From the NCBI GenBank assembly GCA_026003195.1, contig BPGU01000001.1, forward strand, positions 186,001-250,000: 64,000 bases of DNA. Direction: 5' to 3'. Within the stretch, counting starts at the first letter, position 1, and every line of letters starts with the position of its first letter. The notes below the pieces were generated by a model. That model saw nothing but the letters and a program-made list of their open reading frames with translations. It did not search any database and was not told the origin of the DNA. Below, in pieces: positions 15,756 to 24,842 of this stretch. A program made the position numbers and the translations under genes. The DNA is from Armatimonadota bacterium (GTDB lineage Bacteria; Armatimonadota; HRBIN16).

Positions 15756-17024
15756 TTATGATGCCTGCTTGATGTCTTCCGCACGCAGTACCTGCGGTTC
15801 CGTGCGCTCTCTCACCGTTCTCTCGTCCACCACCACCCGCTTGATGTCCTGCGAGGAGGGCACCTCGTACATGATGTTGAGCATAATCTCCTCGATAATG
15901 GCGCGAAGAGCGCGCGCACCCGTTCCTCGCAGCATGGCTTCCTGAGCGATGGCACGCAGTGCACCTTCGGTGAACACCAGGTCCACGCCGTCCATCTCGA
16001 AAAACTTCTGGTATTGCTTGACCAAGGCGTTCTTCGGCTCCACCAGAATGCGCATCAAAGTCTCTTCGTCCAGCGGTTCCAGGGTGGTGACCACCGGCAG
16101 TCGCCCGATGAACTCCGGGATGAAGCCGAACTTGAGCAGGTCTTCGGGGATGACATTTGCCAGCAGTTCGCCGTAGCTGAGCTTCTTCTTGCCCTCCAGC
16201 GAGGCGCGGAAGCCCATCGTCTGGTTGCCCAGCCGTTGCGCGATAATCTTGTCCAGTCCCTCGAACGCTCCCCCGCAGATGAACAGGATGTTGGTGGTAT
16301 CCACCTGAATGAACTCTTGCTGCGGATGCTTGCGTCCACCCTGCGGTGGCACGTTGGCGATGGTTCCTTCCAGAATCTTCAGCAGTGCCTGCTGTACGCC
16401 TTCGCCCGAAACGTCGCGCGTGATGGAGGGGTTATCTGCTTTACGTGCGATTTTGTCGATCTCGTCGATGTATACAATACCACGTTGTGCGTTGCGCACG
16501 GTTTCCTGAAGGGAAGTGCCGGTGTCGGCAGCCTGTAGCAGGCGAAGCAGAATATTCTCCACGTCTTCGCCAACGTACCCCGCTTCGGTGAGAGAGGTAG
16601 CGTCTGCAATCGCAAAGGGCACGTTCAGAATCTTGGCTAACGTCTGCGCCAGCAGGGTCTTTCCGCTCCCTGTGGGACCGATCAGCAGGATATTGCTCTT
16701 TTGCAGTTCCACATCGTTGTCGCGTGAGGTGTGCTGGATACGCTTATAGTGGTTGTACACCGCTACCGACAGGGCACGCTTGGCGCGCTCCTGTCCCACC
16801 ACGTACTGGCTGAGGATGCGGTATATCTCTTTGGGCTTAGGAACGCTGGGTAGCCCATAGGAGGCGGTGCGTTCATGGCGCGCCACCTGCGACTGGATGA
16901 GTTCGTTGGCGTACTGGATGCAATCGATGCATACCCCGCCATGCATACCCTGTATCAAGCGCGGGCGTATCTTCCCACAGAGTACACAACGCCCTTCCAA
17001 AGGCTCAAATCCTGTTCGTGCCAC
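15756..17024 (-). CDS. clpX: ATP-dependent Clp protease ATP-binding subunit ClpX
   Basis: A 422-residue AAA+ unfoldase. The N-terminal zinc-binding domain has C13, C16, C32 and C35 (CVLC ... CIDC). Walker A GPTGSGKT is at residues 116-123, followed by [20 protein letters not shown], and IVYIDEIDK is Walker B. ClpX unfolds tagged substrates and feeds them into ClpP, whose gene lies directly upstream in the operon. The IGF-type loop region (NQTMGFRA) that contacts ClpP is present. No anomalies. Confidence 0.97.
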   Translation of the reverse strand: MARTGFEPLEGRCVLCGKIRPRLIQGMHGGVCIDCIQYANELIQSQVARHERTASYGLPSVPKPKEIYRILSQYVVGQERAKRALSVAVYNHYKRIQHTSRDNDVELQKSNILLIGPTGSGKTLLAQTLAKILNVPFAIADATSLTEAGYVGEDVENILLRLLQAADTGTSLQETVRNAQRGIVYIDEIDKIARKADNPSITRDVSGEGVQQALLKILEGTIANVPPQGGRKHPQQEFIQVDTTNILFICGGAFEGLDKIIAQRLGNQTMGFRASLEGKKKLSYGELLANVIPEDLLKFGFIPEFIGRLPVVTTLEPLDEETLMRILVEPKNALVKQYQKFFEMDGVDLVFTEGALRAIAQEAMLRGTGARALRAIIEEIMLNIMYEVPSSQDIKRVVVDERTVRERTEPQVLRAEDIKQAS

Positions 17025-17053
17025 CGGTTCGCTCCTCTATGTTGAAGAATGGT

Positions 17054-17665
17054 TTAGCGTGCGCCACGCGACAGTATCTCGTCGATGATGCCGTATTCCT
17101 TCGCCTCTTGCGCCGACATAAAGTAGTCGCGCTGAGTATCTTGCTCCACCCGTTCGATGGGCTGTCCGGTGTGGTAGGCGAGGATTTCGTTCAGCATCCG
17201 GTTATAGCGCAGCACCTCTTGCGCTTGAATATTGATGTCTATCGCTGTGCCCTGGAAACCTGCACTCACCTGGTGGATCATCACGCGAGCATGCTCCAGA
17301 CAATAGCGTTTGCCTTTCGTGCCCGCTGCGAGCAGAACCGCCGCCATCGATGCCGCCTGTCCCACACAGATGGTGGCAATTTCGCACTTGAGCACCTGCA
17401 TAGTGTCGTAGATCGCCAGCCCTGCCGAGACACTACCGCCCGGCGAGTTGATATACAGTTCGATGTCGCGGTTGGGGTCTTCCTTTTCCAGGAAGAGCAT
17501 CTCCGCGATGACCAGGTTGGACACATGGTCGTCAATCGGTTCGCCGATGAAGATGATGCGGTCTTTCAGCAGACGCGAGTAGATGTCGTAAGCGCGTTCA
17601 CCGCGCGCCGTCTGCTCTACCACCATGGGTATCAACGAGTTGTGAATGCCGCGCAACCTGTTCAT
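17054..17665 (-). CDS. clpP: ATP-dependent Clp protease proteolytic subunit ClpP
   Basis: A 203-residue serine protease with the catalytic triad S106 (GQAASMAA), H131 (RVMIHQ) and D175 (EQDTQRD). The [16 protein letters not shown] block marks the family. ClpP forms the tetradecameric chamber that works with ClpX. The gene starts 3 nt after the tig stop and clpX follows 29 nt later, the classical tig-clpP-clpX arrangement. Confidence 0.97.
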   Translation of the reverse strand: MNRLRGIHNSLIPMVVEQTARGERAYDIYSRLLKDRIIFIGEPIDDHVSNLVIAEMLFLEKEDPNRDIELYINSPGGSVSAGLAIYDTMQVLKCEIATICVGQAASMAAVLLAAGTKGKRYCLEHARVMIHQVSAGFQGTAIDINIQAQEVLRYNRMLNEILAYHTGQPIERVEQDTQRDYFMSAQEAKEYGIIDEILSRGAR

Positions 17666-17668
17666 CTT

Positions 17669-18988
17669 CTACTCCTCATTATCGGTCTGCTCGCTTTGGG
17701 ACTGGATGCGGAACTCCTCTTCTGTAACATCGGCAACATCCCACAGAAACTGCAGGGTTTTCTCGAGGAGAAGGTCCGCCATCCTGTCTTCCGCTTCTTC
17801 CGACTCTTTCGCCGTCTGGAAGTCTACCTGATCCTCTTCGGCGATTTGCTGGATCACCTGATGGCGCTCCTCTTCGGTGATCTCAATACCCTCGTGTTTG
17901 GCAATCTCCTTGAGTATCAGCCCGTACAGGATATCGGAGGCGGTTCGCTCGTACCAGTAATCGGCGAACTCCGATTCGCTCATGCCGTAGCTGTTGGCAT
18001 ATTCTTCCAGCGAATATCCTGACCGACGCAACCGTTCATTGAGGATCGCGAGCGACTCGCGAGTTCGCGCCGCAATGATAATGGGCGAGATGTCCACCTG
18101 CGCCGCCTGCAGCACCGCCCGCCGCATACTGTTGCTGGATGCCCGTTCCGCATGTTGGGTGAGCTCTTCTGTCAAAGCCTTTCGTACTTGCTCGCGCAGC
18201 TCCTCCATCGACTCAACGCGCAACTGCTTCAACAGCTCTTCATCATCGGGCATCTTCATCTTGGAGACGCCATGCACCGTGACCTGCAGCTTCGCCGTTT
18301 TGCCACGCAGCTCCGCATCGGGGTCTGTGTCGGGGAACTGTATCGTCTCCTCTTTCACATCGCCCGCTTTCGTGCCCAGCAGCATCTTGCCCAAGGGGTG
18401 AGCCAGCATCTCTTCCGTCAAGTGTATCAGATTGCGCCGGGTAGAGAGTGGGTTCGGTTCCCCCACAATGTGGGGCACCATGGTCACAAAGAGCACATCT
18501 CCCACCTGCGCTTCACGGTCTACTCGCTCGTATCGGGTGAACTGGCGTCGGCGCGACTCGATCTCTGCCGTGACATCCTCTTCGGTCACCACTGGCTTGT
18601 AGCGAGTGACCTTCAAGCCGCGATACTCGCCGAGATCCACCTTGGGCTCCAGCGGTACCTTCAAGGAGTAGAGCATGGGCTTGCCCTCTTCCAGCTGCTG
18701 CACATCCAGCTCGGGTGGGGCGCCGTAGGGCTCGACCTGCGCCTGCTGCAAGGCGCTGTTCATCGTCTCTTTCAGAATCTGCTCCAGCACGCGCTCGCGC
18801 ACATAGTCCTCGCGTAGCGCCTGGCGCACCAGCCCCAGCGGTGCCTTGCCCGGACGAAAACCCGGTACCTCCACGTATTTGCTCAGCTGTCGGTAGACCC
18901 GCTCAAAAACCTGGTTGACGCGCTCCGGCTCGACCTCTACCTGCAGGGCTACCGTCTGGTTTTCCAGTGCGTGTGTTGTAACTTGCAT
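17669..18988 (-). CDS. tig: Trigger factor (ribosome-associated chaperone and peptidyl-prolyl isomerase)
   Basis: A 439-residue protein. The ribosome-binding N-terminal domain contains the VPGFRPGKAPLGLV signature near residue 45; the PPIase (FKBP-like) domain lies around residues 150-240 (QVGDVLFVTMVPHI, then DEELRGK); the C-terminal part is helical. Trigger factor binds nascent chains at the ribosome exit tunnel. I chose the ATG at 18986-18988, with GAGG upstream, over an in-frame start six codons earlier. A promoter and a stem-loop lie in the ~160-nt leader. The C-terminal tail is acidic (TEEEFRIQSQSEQTDNEE). Confidence 0.93.
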   Translation of the reverse strand: MQVTTHALENQTVALQVEVEPERVNQVFERVYRQLSKYVEVPGFRPGKAPLGLVRQALREDYVRERVLEQILKETMNSALQQAQVEPYGAPPELDVQQLEEGKPMLYSLKVPLEPKVDLGEYRGLKVTRYKPVVTEEDVTAEIESRRRQFTRYERVDREAQVGDVLFVTMVPHIVGEPNPLSTRRNLIHLTEEMLAHPLGKMLLGTKAGDVKEETIQFPDTDPDAELRGKTAKLQVTVHGVSKMKMPDDEELLKQLRVESMEELREQVRKALTEELTQHAERASSNSMRRAVLQAAQVDISPIIIAARTRESLAILNERLRRSGYSLEEYANSYGMSESEFADYWYERTASDILYGLILKEIAKHEGIEITEEERHQVIQQIAEEDQVDFQTAKESEEAEDRMADLLLEKTLQFLWDVADVTEEEFRIQSQSEQTDNEE

Positions 18989-19040
18989 GGTACCTCTATG
19001 CCTCACCGACTTATTGACGACAATTTCTCAACCTTTTCGC

Positions 19041-19097
19041 AAAAAGAAGGATACAATCCGCTCCTCCGAGAGCACGCCGGGAGCGGGTTGCATCCTT
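19041..19097 (-). terminator. Long stem-loop with U-run in the tig leader (attenuator-like)
   Basis: On the minus strand an 18-bp stem (one G-T pair, one mismatch) with a 15-nt loop is followed by CTTTTT. This is the shape of an intrinsic terminator. It sits between the predicted tig promoter and the tig start, about 50 nt upstream of the ATG, so transcripts would have to read through it to reach tig-clpP-clpX-lon. The fold would be a regulated attenuator or the end of a small leader RNA. Confidence 0.6.
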
Positions 19098-19147
19098 CCT
19101 CTTCCGCTGAAGACCATCGCAAACTTGCTTTCTGTGGTCACGGTGCT

Positions 19148-19176
19148 AGTGTACCACACGCGGGGGAGGCTGTCAA
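19148..19176 (-). promoter_or_regulatory. Predicted promoter of the tig-clpP-clpX-lon operon
   Basis: Minus-strand TTGACA (19171-19176), 17-nt spacer, TACACT (19148-19153). It lies about 160 nt upstream of the tig start, leaving a leader long enough for the stem-loop described above. Confidence 0.72.
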
Positions 19177-19273
19177 GGTAACGGGGCAAGTCCGTGTGTC
19201 TGCTTTCTCCACCGCATCGCGGACAGCCTTGCTGCATCACTGCGAAATTTTTTCAAAATCTGCTCCAAAACCC

Positions 19274-19303
19274 TTGACACCCCTATATCTTGTGTGATAT
19301 AAA
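19274..19303 (+). promoter_or_regulatory. Predicted nrdR promoter
   Basis: TTGACA (19274-19279), 18-nt spacer, TATAAA (19298-19303), 55 nt upstream of the nrdR GTG start. A NrdR box fills most of the spacer, so NrdR binding would block RNA polymerase. Confidence 0.72.
19280..19295 (+). promoter_or_regulatory. NrdR box 1
   Basis: A 16-mer (CCCCTATATCTTGTGT) that matches the NrdR consensus acaCwAtATaTwGtgt at about 13 positions. It overlaps the promoter spacer. Confidence 0.6.
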
Positions 19304-19310
19304 TGGATTA

Positions 19311-19326
19311 GCCCAATATCTGGGCA
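19311..19326 (+). promoter_or_regulatory. NrdR box 2
   Basis: A weaker 16-mer containing GCCCAATATCTGGGC, a perfect 5-bp inverted repeat around ATATC. It starts exactly 31 nt after box 1 (15-nt linker). NrdR sites are known to come in pairs about three helical turns apart. Confidence 0.5.
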
Positions 19327-19358
19327 ATACCCCATTGCCGGCAAGGGGGAGTCACAAC

Positions 19359-19823
19359 GTGAAGTGCCCATACTGCGGTCACCCCGAGGACAGGGTGCTT
19401 GACTCGCGTCCGATACGCGATGGCGAGGCGATTAAACGACGGCGCGAATGCCTGGCGTGCGGTCGTCGCTTCACCACCTTCGAGGAGATTGAAGAGTTGA
19501 AGTTGATGGTGGTCAAGAACGACGGACGGCGAGAGCCGTTTGACCGCAACAAGGTACTGCGCGGGATGCAGGTCGCCTGCGAAAAGCGCCCTATTTCTAT
19601 CGACGCCCTCGAGGAGATCGCCAACGACATCGAGCAGGTGCTCATCAATCGCGGAGAGCGTGAGGTGAAGTCCTCGGAGATCGGGGAACTGGTGATGGAA
19701 CGGCTGAAGCAGCTGGATCAGGTGGCGTACGTGCGCTTTGCCTCGGTGTATCGCCAGTTCGAGGACGCGACGCAGTTCCGCGAGCTGGTGAACATGCTCA
19801 CCCGTCAGCGGCGGCAGAAATAG
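19359..19823 (+). CDS. nrdR: Transcriptional repressor NrdR
   Basis: A 154-residue regulator with an N-terminal zinc ribbon (C3, C6, C31, C34) and an ATP-cone domain from about residue 49 (VVKNDGRREPFDRNKVLRGM). NrdR senses ATP/dATP and represses ribonucleotide reductase genes. The frame is open further upstream, but GTG at 19359 is the standard NrdR start (MKCPYCG) and has AGGGGGAG upstream. It lies 44 nt ahead of nrdJ and behind tandem NrdR boxes, so it probably represses both itself and nrdJ. Confidence 0.96.
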   Translation: MKCPYCGHPEDRVLDSRPIRDGEAIKRRRECLACGRRFTTFEEIEELKLMVVKNDGRREPFDRNKVLRGMQVACEKRPISIDALEEIANDIEQVLINRGEREVKSSEIGELVMERLKQLDQVAYVRFASVYRQFEDATQFRELVNMLTRQRRQK

Positions 19824-19867
19824 CCCCGCGCCGATGCTCAGTTTGGATAAGGAGGAGTGCTTTATCT

Positions 19868-22648
19868 ATGGAACCGACGAAGGAACACTTCGAGCTGGAG
19901 ATTATCGAGGAGACTTCCCCGCCGGCGGAAGACGTGGTGTCTACTGTTCAGGAGAAGCGCGCCCCCGGTTTGCGCTTTGAGCGCTACTTCACCCGACCCG
20001 GTGTGCATCCTTTCGACGAGGTGCGCTGGGAGCTGCGCACCGCCTCTATCACCGGCGAACGCGGTGAGGTCATTTTTGAACAGAAAGATGTGGAAGTACC
20101 GGAGTTCTGGAGCCAGCTGGCGACGAACGTGGTGGCTTCCAAATACTTCCGAGGACTGCTGGGCAGCCCCCAGCGCGAGCGCAGCGTACGACAGCTCATC
20201 TCCCGTGTCGCCGATACTATCGCCACATGGGGGCGCAAAGACGGCTACTTCGCCACCGAGGAGGACGCCGATACCTTTCACAAAGAACTGGTCCATCTCT
20301 TGCTGATGCAGAAGGCGTCGTTCAATAGTCCCGTGTGGTTCAACGTGGGCGTGCCGGGCGAGCGACCACAAGCCAGCGCGTGCTTCATCAACTCCGTGCA
20401 GGACAGCATGGAGAGCATCCTGGACCTGGTCAAGACCGAAGGCATGTTGTTCAAGTACGGTTCGGGCACAGGCACCAACTTCTCCCGTCTGCGCTCCTCG
20501 CGTGAGCATCTGCAGGGCGGGGGCACGGCGTCGGGTCCTGTCTCCTTCATGCGCGGCTTCGACGCCTTCGCAGGCGTCATTAAAAGCGGTGGCAAAACGC
20601 GCCGCGCCGCCAAGATGGTCATCCTGAACGCCGACCATCCCGACATCCTGGCATTCATCCGCAGCAAGGCGGAAGAGGAGAAGAAGGCATGGGCATTGAT
20701 CGAAGCGGGTTACGACGGCAGCTTCAACGTGCCCGGTGGCGCATACGATAGCGTCTCCTATCAGAACGCCAACCACTCGGTGCGCGTGTCCGATGCCTTC
20801 ATGGAGGCAGCCATCAAAGGTTTGCCCTGGCAGACGCGATATATCACTACGGGTGAAGTCGCGGACACCTACAACGCCCGCGACCTGCTGCGCGAAATCG
20901 CTGAAGCCACCTGGATTTGTGGGGACCCCGGCTTACAGTATGACGATACCATCAATAAGTGGCATACTTGTAAGAACACGGACAGAATATATGCAAGTAA
21001 CCCTTGTTCGGAGTTCGTCTTTCTCGACGACACATCCTGTAACCTCGCCAGCCTGAACCTGATGGCGTTCCGCAAGCCCGATGGCGAGTTTGATATCGAG
21101 GCGTTCCGACACGCGGTACGCATCATGATTACCGCACAGGAGATTATCGTGGATAACGCGGCGTACCCCACGCCCAAAATCACCCAGAATAGCCACGATT
21201 ACCGTCCACTCGGGCTGGGCTACGCGAATCTGGGCGCACTGCTGATGGCTCGCGGGCTGCCATACGATAGCGACGCCGGACGCGCCTACGCTGCTGCCAT
21301 CACTGCCATCATGACCGGCGAGGCGTACGCGCAATCCGCCGTCATCGCGCGCGACTGTGGCGGTCCCTTCCCGGGCTACGCCCGTAACCGCGAGCCGATG
21401 CTGGACGTGATTCGGATGCACCGCGCGCACGTGGACCAGATTGAGGCGAAGGAGACCGTGCCGCCCGACCTGTTGCGCGCCGCCACCGAGTGCTGGGATA
21501 ACGCCCTGTCACTGGGTGAACAGTACGGTTACCGCAACGCGCAGGTGACTGTACTTGCCCCCACCGGAACCATCGCTTTCATGATGGACTGCGACACCAC
21601 CGGCGTGGAACCCGACATCGCGCTGGTGAAGTACAAAACGCTGGTGGGCGGCGGCATGATGAAGATTGTGAACCGCACCGTGCCGGAAGCGTTGCAGCGA
21701 CTGGGCTACTCGCAGGAGCAGATTGAGGACATCATGGCGTATATCGAGCGCACCGATACCATCGAGGGCGCACCACACCTGAAGCCCGAACACCTGCCCG
21801 TGTTCGACTGCGCCTTCAAGCCCGCCAATGGTCAGCGCAGTATCCACTACATGGGGCACATCAAGATGATGGGCGCGGTGCAACCTTTCCTTTCGGGCGC
21901 GATTTCCAAGACGGTGAACATGCCCAACGACGCCACCGTGGAAGACATCATGGAGGCGTACATCGCGGCGTGGAAGCTGGGCGTGAAAGCGATCGCTATC
22001 TACCGCGACGGCTCCAAGCGCACGCAGCCGCTCAGCACCAAGAAGACCAGTGAGCAGCTGGAAAAACAGCCCGTGCAGGAGGCACGCCCGGTACGCCGCA
22101 AACTGCCCGATGAGCGACAGAGTATCACCCACAAGTTCAGCGTGGGCGGGCACGAGGGCTACATCACCGTCGGGCTTTACCCGGACGGCACGCCCGGCGA
22201 GATATTTATCACCATGAGCAAAGAGGGCTCGGTGGTGTCGGGGCTGATGGATAGCTTCGCCACTGCCATCTCGCTGGCGTTGCAGTACGGCGTGCCGCTG
22301 GAAACGCTGGTGAACAAGTTCGCGCACATGCGCTTCGAGCCGTCTGGCGTGACCAACAACCCGCAGATACGCTTCGCCAAGTCCATTATGGACTACATCT
22401 TCCGCTGGCTCGCGCTCAAGTTCCTCCCACCGGAGCAGCAGCCTGCGGGCGAGGTGGCATCTATTGAAAACCACACCGGTCTTGCGGAGAAGGCGCCAGA
22501 ACCGGCACGAACGTTGCGAGAGGCGGAGCAGCTGGTCTTCCAGTTACAGGCAGATGCACCGCCCTGTCCCGAATGCGGCTCCATCATGGTGCGTAATGGC
22601 GCATGTTACAAGTGCCTGAACTGTGGCGCGACTTCGGGATGCTCTTAA
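19868..22648 (+). CDS. nrdJ: Adenosylcobalamin-dependent (class II) ribonucleoside-diphosphate reductase
   Basis: A 926-residue reductase that makes deoxyribonucleotides using adenosylcobalamin. Visible features are NSPVWFNVGV, the QASACFINSVQDS substrate cysteine, GSGTGTNFSRLR, SNPCSEFVFLDDTSCNLASLNLM (the radical cysteine and catalytic residues), and LAPTGTIAFMMDCDTTGVEPD. The C-terminus ends in a zinc ribbon (CPECGS ... CLNCG) of the type found in the NrdJ family. The start ATG follows GGAGGAG. A perfect terminator follows 18 nt downstream. Use of the B12 enzyme means oxygen-independent dNTP synthesis. Confidence 0.96.
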   Translation: MEPTKEHFELEIIEETSPPAEDVVSTVQEKRAPGLRFERYFTRPGVHPFDEVRWELRTASITGERGEVIFEQKDVEVPEFWSQLATNVVASKYFRGLLGSPQRERSVRQLISRVADTIATWGRKDGYFATEEDADTFHKELVHLLLMQKASFNSPVWFNVGVPGERPQASACFINSVQDSMESILDLVKTEGMLFKYGSGTGTNFSRLRSSREHLQGGGTASGPVSFMRGFDAFAGVIKSGGKTRRAAKMVILNADHPDILAFIRSKAEEEKKAWALIEAGYDGSFNVPGGAYDSVSYQNANHSVRVSDAFMEAAIKGLPWQTRYITTGEVADTYNARDLLREIAEATWICGDPGLQYDDTINKWHTCKNTDRIYASNPCSEFVFLDDTSCNLASLNLMAFRKPDGEFDIEAFRHAVRIMITAQEIIVDNAAYPTPKITQNSHDYRPLGLGYANLGALLMARGLPYDSDAGRAYAAAITAIMTGEAYAQSAVIARDCGGPFPGYARNREPMLDVIRMHRAHVDQIEAKETVPPDLLRAATECWDNALSLGEQYGYRNAQVTVLAPTGTIAFMMDCDTTGVEPDIALVKYKTLVGGGMMKIVNRTVPEALQRLGYSQEQIEDIMAYIERTDTIEGAPHLKPEHLPVFDCAFKPANGQRSIHYMGHIKMMGAVQPFLSGAISKTVNMPNDATVEDIMEAYIAAWKLGVKAIAIYRDGSKRTQPLSTKKTSEQLEKQPVQEARPVRRKLPDERQSITHKFSVGGHEGYITVGLYPDGTPGEIFITMSKEGSVVSGLMDSFATAISLALQYGVPLETLVNKFAHMRFEPSGVTNNPQIRFAKSIMDYIFRWLALKFLPPEQQPAGEVASIENHTGLAEKAPEPARTLREAEQLVFQLQADAPPCPECGSIMVRNGACYKCLNCGATSGCS

Positions 22649-22666
22649 TAACCGGGCTGCCACATT

Positions 22667-22704
22667 GGTTGCGAGGGTGGCGGCACCCTCGCAACCCCTT
22701 TTTC
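22667..22704 (+). terminator. Intrinsic terminator of nrdR-nrdJ
   Basis: A perfect 13-bp stem (GGTTGCGAGGGTG paired with CACCCTCGCAACC) with a GCGG loop, followed by CCTTTTTC. Confidence 0.92.
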
Positions 22705-22721
22705 CTTTGGGGAGGTGTCTC

Positions 22722-23105
22722 ATGTTTCGCGTGATCGGGGTGGAAACGGGGGACCATCCGCGCAGGGAGTTTGTGGTCATTCGTAATCAGTCTCTGCGTT
22801 ACGAGAACCTGCGTGGCTGGGCGGTGACCGATGAAAGCTACTTCTGCGCCGACCCGCGCACACTGGCAGAACGCCTCTACATCTTCCGTGACGACCTGAT
22901 GGTGGAACCCGGGGCTTATGTCGCCCTCTGCACCGGCGTGGGAGAGAACCACTGGACGCGCGCGGCGGACGGACGCAACGTGTACGTGGTCTACTGGGGC
23001 AAAGAGCGTTGTATCTGGTGCGATAGCCAGCGCGTGATGCTGATACAGGTGGCGCATATCGCTCCCTCTACGGTGATGACACGAACGCAGCAAGCCAGAG
23101 GATAG
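22722..23105 (+). CDS. Lamin-tail-domain-like protein
   Basis: A 127-residue protein starting at an ATG (22722) with GGGGAGGTG upstream; an earlier in-frame start lies inside nrdJ and is rejected. The pattern (VIGVETGDHPRREFVVIRNQS, then NLRGWAVTDE, then VEPGAYVALCTGVGEN, then VYVVYWGKERCIW) matches the small beta-sandwich lamin tail domain (LTD). In bacteria LTDs are often found on secreted or nuclease proteins, but here there is no signal peptide or partner domain, so the function is unknown. The gene stands alone after the nrdJ terminator. Confidence 0.65.
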   Translation: MFRVIGVETGDHPRREFVVIRNQSLRYENLRGWAVTDESYFCADPRTLAERLYIFRDDLMVEPGAYVALCTGVGENHWTRAADGRNVYVVYWGKERCIWCDSQRVMLIQVAHIAPSTVMTRTQQARG

Positions 23106-23204
23106 TGATCTCCTGCCGATAATTCTGAAGGGGAGATACCTCGTGACGACATCGCTTGCTCAAAACGGTATCTCCACCACGTCTCGCCCGAGCGGGAGGA
23201 AAGT

Positions 23205-23801
23205 ATGGACATTTTGAAACAGTGGGCTTTTCATCTTGTGGAAAACTACGGCATGTGGGGGCTGTTTACGGTTGCCTTCATGGAATCGTCTTTTTTTCCG
23301 ATCCCTCCAGATGTCATCCTTATCGGCATGATTTTCACCCCGCAAGCGCCTCATACGGCGTGGATAGCCACTGTGTGTACGGCGGGCAGTGTGCTGGGAG
23401 CCGTTCTGGGATGGTGGATAGGAGCATATGGTGGTCATCCTCTCCTTCACCGCTGGTTTGGCGAGGAGAAGGCACAGCGGGTGGAGCAGCTGTATCAACG
23501 ATATGGTGTATATGCGGTGCTGGTAGCTGCTTTCACTCCGATTCCTTACAAGGTGTTTACGATCGCTAGCGGAGTGTTTCGCTTCAACATCTGGTCCATG
23601 CTGGGTGCCAGCGTCATCGGCAGAGGCGCCCGATTCTTTCTGGTAGCCTATATTACTGAATGGCTCGGCAAAGAGGCACTGAAGCGCCTGGATATAGTCA
23701 TGTTAGCACTGCTGGCGATAGGCACATTGCTGATCGCAGCTTCTCTTTACTGGAGATACCGTCGCAAAATCTACACTCAATCCGCAGAACCACATGCATA
23801 A
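23205..23801 (+). CDS. DedA/VTT-family membrane protein (YqaA-like)
   Basis: A 198-residue integral membrane protein. Key features are the MESSFFPIPPDVILIG segment and, in the second half, FTPIPYKVFTIASGVFRFN and a GRGARFFLVAY motif, typical of the DedA/VTT family. Such proteins flip or scramble lipids (for example undecaprenyl phosphate or phosphatidylethanolamine) in the inner membrane. About five hydrophobic segments are seen; the tail is basic (RYRRK). It is followed by the sigma factor with 48 nt between. Confidence 0.88.
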   Translation: MDILKQWAFHLVENYGMWGLFTVAFMESSFFPIPPDVILIGMIFTPQAPHTAWIATVCTAGSVLGAVLGWWIGAYGGHPLLHRWFGEEKAQRVEQLYQRYGVYAVLVAAFTPIPYKVFTIASGVFRFNIWSMLGASVIGRGARFFLVAYITEWLGKEALKRLDIVMLALLAIGTLLIAASLYWRYRRKIYTQSAEPHA

Positions 23802-23849
23802 GCCTCCCTGATTGAACTTCTCGTCCGCCTGTTGCATCCAACATACGGA

Positions 23850-24410
23850 ATGGAGTGGGCATGGGGGACGGCGGTGTGCGACGAGGCATCCTGCAACGGG
23901 CATCAGCAACCGATCTGCGAGGGGGACACCGAGCAGTTCTTCGCGCAGCTGCTGCGTCGCTACCGCAACCCGATAGTGAATCTCGCCTACCAGATGCTCG
24001 GCGACCGCGAGGAGGCGGAGGATGTGGCGCAGGAGACCTTTGTGCAGGCGTTTGTACACCTCAGACGCTTTCGCGGGCAGTCCAGCCTGTTCACGTGGCT
24101 CTATCGCATTGCGGTCAACGCCTGCCGGATGCGCCTGCGCCAGAGGCGTCTCCTCCCTTTGCTGGACGAGCGTTATGCTGACGACGCCGACTTCGACGAG
24201 CGAGCGTGGATGCTGAAGCAGCAGGTAGACGAGACACTGCGCCAGCTGCCCGAACCTTTGCGCGAGGTGCTGATTCTGCGCGAGATGCACGAGCTGAGCT
24301 ACGAGCAAATCGCGCAGGTGCTGGGGGTGCCGGTGGGCACGGTGCGCTCGCGCCTGCACACCGCCCGTCAACGGTTTGCGCAACTGTGGGAGCAACAGCA
24401 GAAGGAGTAA
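23850..24410 (+). CDS. ECF-type RNA polymerase sigma factor
   Basis: A sigma-70 family factor of about 186 residues. Region 2 is seen around DREEAEDVAQETFVQAF and TWLYRIAVNACR, and region 4 around LPEPLREVLILREMHELSYEQIAQVLGVPVGTVRSRL. There is no region 1 or 3, so it is of the ECF group. The start is uncertain: ATG 23850 is used here, GTG 23874 has the better ribosome site (GGGGGAC), and a TTG at 23832 is also in frame. Its 3' neighbour encodes a zinc-finger anti-sigma factor, 6 nt away, so this pair is likely an ECF/anti-sigma unit. Confidence 0.88.
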   Translation: MEWAWGTAVCDEASCNGHQQPICEGDTEQFFAQLLRRYRNPIVNLAYQMLGDREEAEDVAQETFVQAFVHLRRFRGQSSLFTWLYRIAVNACRMRLRQRRLLPLLDERYADDADFDERAWMLKQQVDETLRQLPEPLREVLILREMHELSYEQIAQVLGVPVGTVRSRLHTARQRFAQLWEQQQKE

Positions 24411-24416
24411 ACCTCT

Positions 24417-24842
24417 ATGCGCTGCCATCAAGCACAGCAATGGATGAACCTGTGGCTCGACGACCAGCTCGCCACCGACCGGCAGGTGCAGCTGCAACAG
24501 CATCTGGATGCTTGCCCGCGCTGCCGCCAGCTGGCGGAGCAGTGGCTTCGTGCTCGTGAGGCGTTGCGCTCTTACCCCGCTATCACCCCTGCGCCCGACT
24601 TTGACACCCGGGTGTGGCAGGCGATAGCACAAAGGCAACGAACGTCGTGGACGCCCTCGCCGCTGGTGCGAATAGCCACCTCCGCGGCGACAGGGATGCT
24701 GGTAGCCATCATCCTGCTGGTGGTGATGTGGCTGAACACGCCACGGGAGCGCACGCCATTGCCAGTGTGGTGGGGCGGTCGCGAGGCAATGGAATGGGCA
24801 CAGCTTCTGTGGGGAACGGAAGGGGGAAAAGGCAAATGGTAA
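24417..24842 (+). CDS. Zinc-finger (zf-HC2) anti-sigma factor
   Basis: A 141-residue protein. The N-terminal domain has the HLDACPRC motif (H-x3-C-x2-C) of zf-HC2 anti-sigma factors, and an N-terminal CH pair (MRCHQAQQWM). One transmembrane helix lies near residues 85-105 (ATGMLVAIILLVVMW). It should bind and hold the sigma factor at the membrane until a signal releases it. The ribosome site is AGGAG. The stop overlaps the next gene by 7 nt, so all three are co-translated. Confidence 0.87.
   Translation: MRCHQAQQWMNLWLDDQLATDRQVQLQQHLDACPRCRQLAEQWLRAREALRSYPAITPAPDFDTRVWQAIAQRQRTSWTPSPLVRIATSAATGMLVAIILLVVMWLNTPRERTPLPVWWGGREAMEWAQLLWGTEGGKGKW

Noticed and set aside
14098-15945. A 615-residue plus-strand frame
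   Set aside because: Antisense to lon, which is certain; no start signal or domain in the shadow.
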